DNA of 64,000 nt, from the NCBI GenBank assembly GCA_041797745.1, contig JBHBZU010000047.1, positions 66,826 to 130,825 on the forward strand, given 5' to 3'. Under the pieces are notes generated by a model. That model had not been told where the DNA came from. It saw nothing but the letters and a program-made list of their open reading frames with translations, and made no database searches. The translations under genes were made by a program, and so were the position numbers. Shown in pieces: positions 35,998 to 43,167 of the stretch (position 1 is the stretch's first letter; the number at the start of each line of letters is the position of its first letter). Source of the stretch: UBA3871 sp041797745 (GTDB taxonomy: Bacteria; Bacillota; Clostridia; Peptostreptococcales; Anaerovoracaceae).

Positions 35998-36096
35998 TTG
36001 CCAATAGCCGATATGAGCTGATATAGGTTGGTACGGGGATTATAAGCTAAAAAAATAGAAATATTGTGATAAATTTTAATAAGAAAATATCATTTA

Positions 36097-36137
36097 AAAT
36101 ATCAAAAGGGCGTTACGTAAGCGCCCTTTTGATATTT
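36097..36137. terminator. Long bidirectional terminator between rluB and kal
   Basis: A perfect 16-bp stem (36097-36112 with 36122-36137; core ATCAAAAGGGCG against its complement) closes a 9-nt loop. A-runs and T-runs inside the stem let it act in both directions. Confidence 0.85.
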
Positions 36138-36175
36138 CTATTATGGTTGAAATGTTCAATAATGCTGATTGAATC

Positions 36176-36565
36176 TTACTTTCTCTTACACTCCTTTGGA
36201 GTTACGCAAGTTCCGGAAGCTCTGCAAACAACGATTGGTTCTTCAAGGAAGTCTGCGGCGGAAGCGCTGATATCCTTGCGGGAAACAACAACTTTACGAG
36301 CTTCAAACTTCATGTGTCTGGAAGTATTACCCATTTTGTCGATTTCGCCATAGGCTTCAATGTAGTCTCCTGCATAAGTTGGAGCTAAAAATTCTACGCT
36401 GTCATATGCGCAGAAGAGACCCTCGTCACCGTCGCACTTAATGAGGAGTTCTGTAGCAACGTCTCCAAAAAGGTGAACCATATGTGCACCGTCAACGAGC
36501 TCGCCACCGTAATGTGCATCTTTGGCGGACATTCTTAATCTGATTGTTGATGTAATCTTTTCCAT
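36176..36565 (-). CDS. kal: 3-Aminobutyryl-CoA ammonia-lyase (hot-dog fold)
   Basis: Kal removes ammonia from 3-aminobutyryl-CoA to give crotonyl-CoA in lysine fermentation. The 129-residue product is the size of the family, and its N-terminal phrase MSAKDAHYGGELVDGA followed by GDVATELLI and EFLAPTYAGDYIEAYG is very close in wording to the beta-alanyl-CoA/3-aminobutyryl-CoA ammonia-lyases. AAGGAGA precedes the ATG. It is divergent from the sigma-54 activator and has a perfect -24/-12 promoter. The context with kdd and kamA-E makes the 3-aminobutyryl-CoA substrate the best choice. Confidence 0.9.
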   Translation of the reverse strand: MEKITSTIRLRMSAKDAHYGGELVDGAHMVHLFGDVATELLIKCDGDEGLFCAYDSVEFLAPTYAGDYIEAYGEIDKMGNTSRHMKFEARKVVVSRKDISASAADFLEEPIVVCRASGTCVTPKECKRK

Positions 36566-36638
36566 TTTGTTTCTCCTTATAATTAAATCTGTTTAAATAT
36601 GTTTTAAAACAATAACAATATTAATCGTAAATATATAT

Positions 36639-36654
36639 TGCAATTTCCGTGCCA
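36639..36654 (-). promoter_or_regulatory. Sigma-54 (-24/-12) promoter of kal
   Basis: Read on the minus strand: TGGCACG-GAAA-TTGCA, a full match to the sigma-54 consensus TGGCACG-N4-TTGCA. It predicts a start near 36628, about 63 nt before the kal ATG. Confidence 0.88.
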
Positions 36655-36682
36655 ATACTGTATCATTGGAAATAGTTAAAAA

Positions 36683-36702
36683 GCGAACCGTTTTCGGTTC
36701 GC
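36683..36702. promoter_or_regulatory. Predicted activator site upstream of kal
   Basis: GCGAACC and GGTTCGC form a perfect inverted repeat with a 6-bp centre (GTTTTC); pairing continues one base further in. The centre lies about 65 bp before the predicted kal start. The same repeat occurs before kdd. It is the likely binding site of the adjacent sigma-54 activator. Confidence 0.75.
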
Positions 36703-36978
36703 AAAGTTCACAAAAAGGCTTTTTGTAGAAATAAACAGGCATAGTTAAAACTTTAACAAAAATCAAACGAAAATTAAACTGAAATCTAAAACAAAAAGCG
36801 AGAAACGATACGAAAAAGCCGTGAGAAATGGGCAAATAAAAAATAATTAAAAGTTTTGGGCTGCATATTTTAGGCTCTATATTAGAGTTATAAAAAGATA
36901 GAAGTTGGGAAACGCTATACTGATACAAATCGGGAAAGATGAGAATATATCAAAGTTGGAAAAATGGAGGGTGTAGTT

Positions 36979-39180
36979 TTGGCAAAATATAATGACGCAA
37001 AATACGGTATGTCCAGAGTTTTGGAACCTAAATACGTATTGCCGACTTCCGCTTGGCGATTAGATAACAACAGAGCTATAAATCAGCGAGAAATGCGAAT
37101 CCTTATCAAAAAAATTCATCTTGAGGGAACGAATTTCAAGCAGCTTTTGCTTGAATGCGGTGAAAATGATGAAAAACTCAAAGAAAAGATTATGGATATA
37201 GTTATAAAGCGCGGCAAGCTTCATAATCCGGTTACCGATACAGCGGGTGTGGTTTACGGCACCGTGGATGCCGTGGGGCCTGAATATGACAGCGGACAAC
37301 TCCTTATGGTAGGAGAAGAGGTAATTTGCAACGTTTCCTTGGCTTCCATTCCGATACACATAGAGAGAATTACTGAAATAGATAGAGTTTATTCACAAAT
37401 AGATGTTGAGGGCTATGCTATTTTATATAAGGAAGTGCCTGTAATAAGGGTTCCCAAGGAGCTTCCTATTCACCTCCTGCTTTATACTTTGGATCAGTCG
37501 GGAACTTTAATGAGGGCTTCCGAATGTGCCGTGGGGAAAAGAGATATCCTCTTGGTAGGCAGTAATATTTTAGTAAACCTCCTCTATGGCTTTGCGGTTA
37601 GAAAGGCGGCGGGACCTGAAGCTAATATCATATGTCTTTTGGACAAGAGAATGCATATTCATGCGGAAGACGGGGCTTTGGAGGCTCTGATTACCGAGGT
37701 TTTCAACGAGATTCACTATGTGGATATTTTAAGACCTATTGAATGTATGAAAGGCTTCGGGTCGGATTCCCTTTTCGACCTTTCTATAAACTGTGCGGAT
37801 ATTCCGGGGGCTGAAACCATTAATATTTTGGCTACTAAGCCCTGGGGCACCATTATCTTTGCCACCCTTATAAACAACTACAACATTTCCTTATACATTA
37901 CGGAAACCAGTCAGAAACAGTTGGATTTGCGCTGTGCAGAGGGTTTCCTTGAGGGGTATGAGGACTTTGATATCGAGCTGGTAAAGGAACTGGCGCCATA
38001 TTTTGAGGACGCAAAAATTACCGTAGAGCGACATGGGGCCGGTAAAGAAGAGTATAGAGCTGCAAAGGAATCTGGAATTATTGACTCCATTGCCCAGACG
38101 AATTCTCTGGCAGAGGATTTTATATGTGAAAGTTCGGCTATGCGTAGCGTGCTTGAAGAGGTTACCTCTGTTTCCAAATATGACTGCAATGTTTTTATTT
38201 CGGGAGATACAGGCGTCGGCAAGGAAAAGGTTGCTAACATCATACAAAAAAATAGTGTGCGTAAAATGCAGCCATATATAAAAGTCAACTGCGCGGCGAT
38301 TTCGCCAAGCCTTATAGAATCGGAATTTTTCGGATACGAGAAAGGTTCCTTTACAGGAGCCAGCTCCAGCGGGAAAAAAGGATATTTTGAAGCGGCAGAC
38401 AACGGAACTATTTTTTTAGACGAAGTGGGAGAATTGCCGCTGGATATTCAGGCAAAACTCTTGCGAGTAATGCAAGAGGGGGAATTTTTCAGAGTCGGCG
38501 GTACTACTCCGGTAAAAACTAATGTTAGGATTTTAAGCGCCACAAATAGAGATTTGGAGAAAATGGTTGAAGAAAAGACCTTTAGAAGAGATCTTTATTA
38601 CAGGCTGAATGTGTTTCCTATAAGGATTCCGTCTTTGAATGAACGAAAGGCTGATATTCCTGCCCTTGTAAAGCATTTTGTAGGTAAATACGGTGAACAA
38701 TATGGTATCCACAGGGATATTTCAGATGACGCCTTGGAGTACTTGACCCAGCAGGACTGGAAAGGAAATATCAGAGAGCTGGAAAATGTTATGCAGCGTT
38801 TGTTAATCGGAGCCAAAGGAGAAACTATCCTGCTTTTTGATGTTACGAAAGAATTGAATCAGGAGTTGTTCAATAAAGGCGGCGGCAACTCTGCTATGCA
38901 TGAACCTGTAAAGACGCAAGGGGTGGAACTTGATTTAACAAGGCTTTTGGAAAGCTACGAAAAGGGAATTATCCAATATGCCTGTGAAAAATACGGTTCC
39001 ACCAGAAAGGCGGCTAAAGCCATAGGCATAAGCCAAACTCAACTTGTTAGGAAAAAGAATAAATATTTTCCTGAAACAACGGCCGATTTGGGCAGAAATA
39101 TGGATTCGTGGAATCGGGATATGACCTTGGTTAACGGTCGCTGGGAGAGGGTTAAGAACCCCGGAAAAGATAAAATTTAA
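36979..39180 (+). CDS. Sigma-54 activator with Kdd-like sensor domain (lysine-fermentation regulator)
   Basis: The N-terminal ~365 residues align along their whole length with Kdd encoded downstream: SRVLEPKYVLP/HRVLEPKGVLP, GKLHNPVTDTAGVVYGTVDAVG/GKHKNPWTGSGGMLLGTVEQIG and IDVEGYAILY/VDIKGKAILF. The Kdd nucleotide loop GGGGKSG is GSNILVN here (residues 194-200), so catalysis is unlikely. Then come an AAA+ domain with Walker A GDTGVGKE (409-416), the sigma-54 contact loop GSFTGA (456-461), Walker B IFLDE (478-482), and a Fis-type helix-turn-helix (about 673-693). The start is TTG 36979: GGAGGG at 36966-36971 precedes it and the N-terminus then matches Kdd. An upstream ATG (36964) lacks a site. 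Role in lysine catabolism is inferred from fusion, sites and neighbours. Confidence 0.9.
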   Translation: MAKYNDAKYGMSRVLEPKYVLPTSAWRLDNNRAINQREMRILIKKIHLEGTNFKQLLLECGENDEKLKEKIMDIVIKRGKLHNPVTDTAGVVYGTVDAVGPEYDSGQLLMVGEEVICNVSLASIPIHIERITEIDRVYSQIDVEGYAILYKEVPVIRVPKELPIHLLLYTLDQSGTLMRASECAVGKRDILLVGSNILVNLLYGFAVRKAAGPEANIICLLDKRMHIHAEDGALEALITEVFNEIHYVDILRPIECMKGFGSDSLFDLSINCADIPGAETINILATKPWGTIIFATLINNYNISLYITETSQKQLDLRCAEGFLEGYEDFDIELVKELAPYFEDAKITVERHGAGKEEYRAAKESGIIDSIAQTNSLAEDFICESSAMRSVLEEVTSVSKYDCNVFISGDTGVGKEKVANIIQKNSVRKMQPYIKVNCAAISPSLIESEFFGYEKGSFTGASSSGKKGYFEAADNGTIFLDEVGELPLDIQAKLLRVMQEGEFFRVGGTTPVKTNVRILSATNRDLEKMVEEKTFRRDLYYRLNVFPIRIPSLNERKADIPALVKHFVGKYGEQYGIHRDISDDALEYLTQQDWKGNIRELENVMQRLLIGAKGETILLFDVTKELNQELFNKGGGNSAMHEPVKTQGVELDLTRLLESYEKGIIQYACEKYGSTRKAAKAIGISQTQLVRKKNKYFPETTADLGRNMDSWNRDMTLVNGRWERVKNPGKDKI

Positions 39181-39194
39181 TAGGCAAGTTTGTA

Positions 39195-39233
39195 CGCGAA
39201 CCATGGCGAACCGCTTATGGTTCGCGCTTTTTT
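39195..39233 (+). terminator. Terminator-like hairpin of the activator gene, made from activator half-sites
   Basis: CGCGAACCAT (39195-39204) pairs with ATGGTTCGCG (39217-39226) and a run of six T follows, so RNA from the activator gene can end here. The loop contains another GCGAACC, so the same DNA also offers the GCGAACC-N6-GGTTCGC binding site (39206-39225). Confidence 0.75.
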
Positions 39234-39256
39234 GCCTTGAACCGATTTGGGTTCAA
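39206..39256. promoter_or_regulatory. Two predicted activator sites upstream of kdd
   Basis: GCGAACC-GCTTAT-GGTTCGC (39206-39225) and TTGAACC-GATTTG-GGTTCAA (39237-39256) have the same GAACC-N6-GGTTC core. Their centres are 31 bp apart, close to three helical turns. An extra half-site GCGAACC lies at 39196-39202. They stand about 230-260 bp before the predicted kdd start, a usual distance for sigma-54 enhancers. Confidence 0.75.
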
Positions 39257-39448
39257 AACGAGAAAAAAACAAACTGAAATCTTTGAAAGCAGTAAATCCA
39301 AGTTTTTAAGTATTTTGACGAATAGTTATACCTTTACAGCAGGTAAGTATGAAAAAAGTTAAATTTTTGGCAAACTAGTGTTAGGGTAATAGCAAATAAA
39401 TAATTGTTCTTAAAATGTTTTTGCTGGAACGGAAGTTTTTTATTTGGA

Positions 39449-39464
39449 TGGCATAAAAATTGCA
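39449..39464 (+). promoter_or_regulatory. Sigma-54 (-24/-12) promoter of the kdd-kam operon
   Basis: TGGCAT-AAAAA-TTGCA keeps the invariant GG and GC exactly 12 bp apart and differs from consensus at two positions of the -24 half. It predicts transcription from about 39475, 80 bp before the kdd ATG. Confidence 0.85.
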
Positions 39465-39553
39465 TTATAAAAGTATATAGAAATGTATTTGACTGGGAAG
39501 TCACATATATAGCATTTACACCAAATAAAATTACTAATAGGAGGACAACTATT

Positions 39554-40627
39554 ATGGCACAGAAAAAAGGAAGCCCATACGGTACACACAGAGTTTTAGA
39601 ACCAAAGGGAGTACTCCCTCAACCAGCTGATAAGGTTGATAACAATATGGAGATTTATGACAACGAAGTCCTTATCGACGTAAAGACTCTTAATATTGAC
39701 TCCGCTTCATTCACTGAAATCGTAAGAAGAACTTGTGACGGAAAGAAGCCGGCTGATATTGACAATTCCAAGGAAGATCAGGAAAAAGTAAAGAAGACTA
39801 TGCTTGAAATCGTAGACAATGCGGGCAAGCACAAGAACCCATGGACAGGCTCCGGCGGAATGCTTCTCGGTACAGTAGAGCAGATTGGTGAAAACTACAA
39901 GGGTGACCTTAAAGTTGGCGAAAAGATTGCTACACTGGTATCCCTTTCCCTCACTCCATTAAGAATTGATGAGATTTTGGAAATGAGACCTGCTATTGAT
40001 CAGGTTGATATCAAGGGTAAGGCTATCCTTTTCCAGAGCGGTATCTATGGAAAGATTCCTGAAGATATGCCTGAAAAGACAGCACTTTCCGTATTAGACG
40101 TTGCAGGAGCTCCTGCGCAGGTTGCTAAGCTCTGCCAGCTGAATCAGAAAGTTCTCATTATCGGTGGTGGCGGAAAGTCAGGTCTCCTTTGCCTCTACGA
40201 AGCAAAGAAGAGAGTTGGAGTTGCAGGTCTTGTAGTTTGTGCTGAGGGTTCACAGAAGTCCGAGGAAAGAGCTAGAAGTCTCAATCTCGCTGACAAATAC
40301 TTCACTATTGACGCGACAGACGCTGTAGCTATGTACAACAAGGCGATGGAACTTACTAACGGTGAACTCTTCGACATCGTTATCAACTGCGTATCCGTTG
40401 AAAATACTGAAATGGCGTCTATCCTTTCTTGTAAGGACAACGGAACTGTTTACTTCTTCTCCATGGCTACTTCTTTCACAAAGGCAGCTCTTGGTGCAGA
40501 GGGTGTTGGCAAGGACGTAAACATGATTATCGGAAACGGTTATACAAAGAATCATGCTGACGTTGCGCTCCAGTGCCTCAGAGAACATGAGGGTATCAGA
40601 AAGCTCTTTGAAGAACTTTATGCTTAA
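39554..40627 (+). CDS. kdd: L-erythro-3,5-diaminohexanoate dehydrogenase
   Basis: Kdd oxidatively deaminates 3,5-diaminohexanoate to 5-amino-3-oxohexanoate with NAD in lysine fermentation. The 357-residue protein starts MAQKKGSPYGTHRVLEPKG, and its nucleotide loop is VLIIGGGGKSGLLCL (about residues 199-213). The frame is open from 39404, but AGGAGG (39539-39544) and the family N-terminus set the start at 39554. It is the first gene of the operon with kamA-kamE, downstream of the sigma-54 promoter. 239 bp without a terminator separate it from kamA. Confidence 0.94.
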   Translation: MAQKKGSPYGTHRVLEPKGVLPQPADKVDNNMEIYDNEVLIDVKTLNIDSASFTEIVRRTCDGKKPADIDNSKEDQEKVKKTMLEIVDNAGKHKNPWTGSGGMLLGTVEQIGENYKGDLKVGEKIATLVSLSLTPLRIDEILEMRPAIDQVDIKGKAILFQSGIYGKIPEDMPEKTALSVLDVAGAPAQVAKLCQLNQKVLIIGGGGKSGLLCLYEAKKRVGVAGLVVCAEGSQKSEERARSLNLADKYFTIDATDAVAMYNKAMELTNGELFDIVINCVSVENTEMASILSCKDNGTVYFFSMATSFTKAALGAEGVGKDVNMIIGNGYTKNHADVALQCLREHEGIRKLFEELYA

Positions 40628-40866
40628 TAAACATAAGAAAAACTTAAAAGGCTTTATAGAACAGCTTAACAATTCAAAAGAATTAAAATAGCTCGTCAAC
40701 CAACTAACGATTATTATATGCATATAACAACAAACACATACAAAACATACAAATAACAAATAACTAGAAAAATAACGATTTATAAAACGAACGATTTATA
40801 TAAGATTTGGTACTACTAACAATTTAAGAATAAAATATCGGTTTAGTAGAAAAGGAGAAAATTTTT
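40628..40866 (+). other. AT-rich spacer between kdd and kamA with repeated AACGATTTATA
   Basis: This non-coding stretch has two exact copies of AACGATTTATA at 40774-40784 and 40790-40800, with a looser AACGATTATTATA at 40704-40716. AACGATTTAT recurs in the kamC-kamD gap at 44835-44844. I see no terminator, promoter or riboswitch of a known class. A role in transcript processing or stability is possible. Confidence 0.4.
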
Positions 40867-42126
40867 ATGGCAACTAGAAATTGGAAAGACATTCCTTTCT
40901 TTAAGAATGTCACAGATGAACAGTGGAATGACTGGCATTGGCAGGTTGAGAACAGACTCACCACTGTAGAAGAAGTTGAACAGGTTATTAACCTTACAGA
41001 AGAAGAAAGAAAGCAGATTGCTGAGGGTGGATTCAGAGTAGGCATTACTCCTTACTATGCATCCCTTATGGATCCTGATGATCCCCATTGTCCTGTAAGA
41101 ATGCAGGCAGTTCCTGTAGGTGCAGAATCCCACAGATCCTGTGCAGATATGCTTGACCCGCTTCACGAAGACGAAGACTCTCCGGCTCCGGGACTTACTC
41201 ACAGATACCCTGACAGAGTGCTTTTCTTGGTAACAGACAGATGTTCCATGTATTGCAGACACTGCACACGTCGTAGACTTGCAGGTGAAACAGATGGCGC
41301 AAGAAGCAGAGAAGATATTGATGCATGCCTTGCTTACATCAGAAAGACTCCTGTTGTAAGAGACGTCCTCCTTTCAGGCGGCGACGCTCTTCTTATTGAA
41401 GATGACACTCTTGAATACATCATTTCCGAACTCCGTAAGATTGAACATGTTGAAATCGTAAGAATCGGATCAAGAACTCCGGTAGTTCTCCCACAGAGAA
41501 TTACTCCTGAACTTGTTAACATGTTAAAGAAGTATCATCCAATTTGGCTCAATACTCACTTTAATCATCCTAAGGAAATGACTGAAACAGCTGCCGGCGC
41601 TTGTCAGAGACTTGCAGACGCAGGTATTCCTCTTGGAAACCAGTCAGTACTCTTAAGAGGTGTTAACGACGACGTACATGTAATGAGAAATCTCATGCAC
41701 TTACTTGTTAAGAACAGAGTAAGACCTTACTATATCTATCAGTGCGACCTGTCTTTAGGTATCGAACACTTCAGAACACCAATTTCTAAGGGTATCGAAA
41801 TCATTGAGGGACTTCGCGGACATACATCAGGCTATGCAGTACCTACTTTCGTAGTAGACGCTCCCGGTGGTGGCGGAAAGACTCCGGTAATGCCACAGTA
41901 CATTATTTCTCAGAATGCAGACAGAGTTGTTCTTAGAAACTATGAGGGTGTTATTACTACTTACACAGAACCACACCTCCCACCTGTACAGTGCTCTTAC
42001 GAAAACTGCAAGACAACTCCTGAAAACTACAAGTACGAGGGTGTTTGTGCTTTACTTCAGGGCGACAGAATGGCTATGGAACCTGCACAGCTTGCTAGAC
42101 ATGAGAGAAACAAGAAGAATAAATAA
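40867..42126 (+). CDS. kamA: Lysine 2,3-aminomutase
   Basis: KamA converts L-lysine to L-beta-lysine, the entry step, using radical SAM chemistry with PLP. The 419-residue protein has the 4Fe-4S motif CSMYCRHC (Cys126, 130, 133) followed by TRRRLAG, the SGGDALL loop, and the C-terminal PLP-lysine region VDAPGGGGKTPVMP. The length fits the clostridial enzyme rather than the shorter EF-P lysine aminomutase, and the neighbours confirm the catabolic role. AAAAGGAG precedes the ATG. Confidence 0.97.
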   Translation: MATRNWKDIPFFKNVTDEQWNDWHWQVENRLTTVEEVEQVINLTEEERKQIAEGGFRVGITPYYASLMDPDDPHCPVRMQAVPVGAESHRSCADMLDPLHEDEDSPAPGLTHRYPDRVLFLVTDRCSMYCRHCTRRRLAGETDGARSREDIDACLAYIRKTPVVRDVLLSGGDALLIEDDTLEYIISELRKIEHVEIVRIGSRTPVVLPQRITPELVNMLKKYHPIWLNTHFNHPKEMTETAAGACQRLADAGIPLGNQSVLLRGVNDDVHVMRNLMHLLVKNRVRPYYIYQCDLSLGIEHFRTPISKGIEIIEGLRGHTSGYAVPTFVVDAPGGGGKTPVMPQYIISQNADRVVLRNYEGVITTYTEPHLPPVQCSYENCKTTPENYKYEGVCALLQGDRMAMEPAQLARHERNKKNK

Positions 42127-42146
42127 TCATTTAAGGAAAAGTTTTT

Positions 42147-43157
42147 ATGAGTTTGCTTTATGATCTGTCAACTAAATATAAAACCATCGCAATTGTGGGA
42201 ATGGCTAAGAATGCGGGTAAAACTACCGCGCTCAACTACTTTATTGAAGAAGCCATGGATGAGGGGATTCGTTTGGGAATTACCTCCACAGGACGTGACG
42301 GTGAGAGTACAGACCTCGTAACCAACACTGAAAAACCAAGAGTTTTCTTAGAGACGGATACAATCGTATCCGTCCCTAAGGAACTTTATGAACTTGCCGA
42401 AGCAGGTCTTGAAATCGTAAAGATGACAGATTATCCTTGCGCTTTAGGTCAGCTTATGCTTTGCAGAGTCGCGGACAGCGGCTATGTTCAGATTGCCGGT
42501 CCACTCACCAATCCTGCGCATAAGGCTATGTGTCAGGATATGTTTGATTTAGGGGCAGACCTTGTTGTAATAGATGGGGCAATAGACAGAAAGTCTATTG
42601 CGGCACCTGAAACGTCGGATGCTATTATTCTTGCAACGGGGGCAACTATCTCAAGAAGCATGAAAGTGGTGGCAGACGAAACTGCGCATATAGTAAATCT
42701 ATACCGTTTACCAAGACTTGAAAATGAGGAGATTCGCCGGCAGCTCGCAGAGCAGGAGTTGGGAATATCTTTGGTAAAGCAAGGCAAAGTTCATCCTCTT
42801 AAATTGAAAACAGGATTGAATGCCAGCAGATATATAGATGAGGCGATTGATGATGATACAGAATATGTATATATTTCAGGGGCATTAACCGATAGTGTTT
42901 TGGCAGATATTTCAGCCGGCAAGCTAAAAAGAGTACCCTTGATTCTAAAGGATCCTACTAAGATTTTCATAAGCAGTATTAATTGGGGCAAACTTTGCAA
43001 GCGCGGACTGAAAACCTTTGTGCTGGAAAACATTACTGTCGCAGCGGTAACCGTGAATCCTTATGCGCCACAAGGTTATGTCTTTGACCATGAGGCGTTG
43101 CGGGACGCAGTGAGGGAGGCTATTCCGGATGTTCCGGTAATTGACGTAAGACTATAA
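42147..43157 (+). CDS. kamB: KamB, accessory (reactivase-associated) protein of lysine 5,6-aminomutase
   Basis: The 336-residue product has a P-loop near the N-terminus (IVGMAKNAGKTTALNYF, about residues 16-32), so it probably binds ATP or GTP. The rest (DLVVIDGAIDRKSIAAPE, then ILATGATISRSMKVV) fits a P-loop NTPase fold. KamB is always found with KamC and is thought to help restore damaged coenzyme B12 in the 5,6-aminomutase. This rests on conserved neighbourhood and current annotation; the biochemistry is thin. It starts 20 bp after kamA and ends 10 bp before kamC. Confidence 0.85.
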   Translation: MSLLYDLSTKYKTIAIVGMAKNAGKTTALNYFIEEAMDEGIRLGITSTGRDGESTDLVTNTEKPRVFLETDTIVSVPKELYELAEAGLEIVKMTDYPCALGQLMLCRVADSGYVQIAGPLTNPAHKAMCQDMFDLGADLVVIDGAIDRKSIAAPETSDAIILATGATISRSMKVVADETAHIVNLYRLPRLENEEIRRQLAEQELGISLVKQGKVHPLKLKTGLNASRYIDEAIDDDTEYVYISGALTDSVLADISAGKLKRVPLILKDPTKIFISSINWGKLCKRGLKTFVLENITVAAVTVNPYAPQGYVFDHEALRDAVREAIPDVPVIDVRL

Positions 43158-43167
43158 AGGAGAAGAT

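Noticed and set aside
36097..36137. Possible inverted repeat of a mobile element
   Set aside because: It is a single perfect hairpin with A/T tracts between converging genes, which is a bidirectional terminator.
39465..40866. Cobalamin or lysine riboswitch before kdd or kamA
   Set aside because: The expected conserved boxes were not found; control is better explained by the sigma-54 promoter and the inverted repeats.
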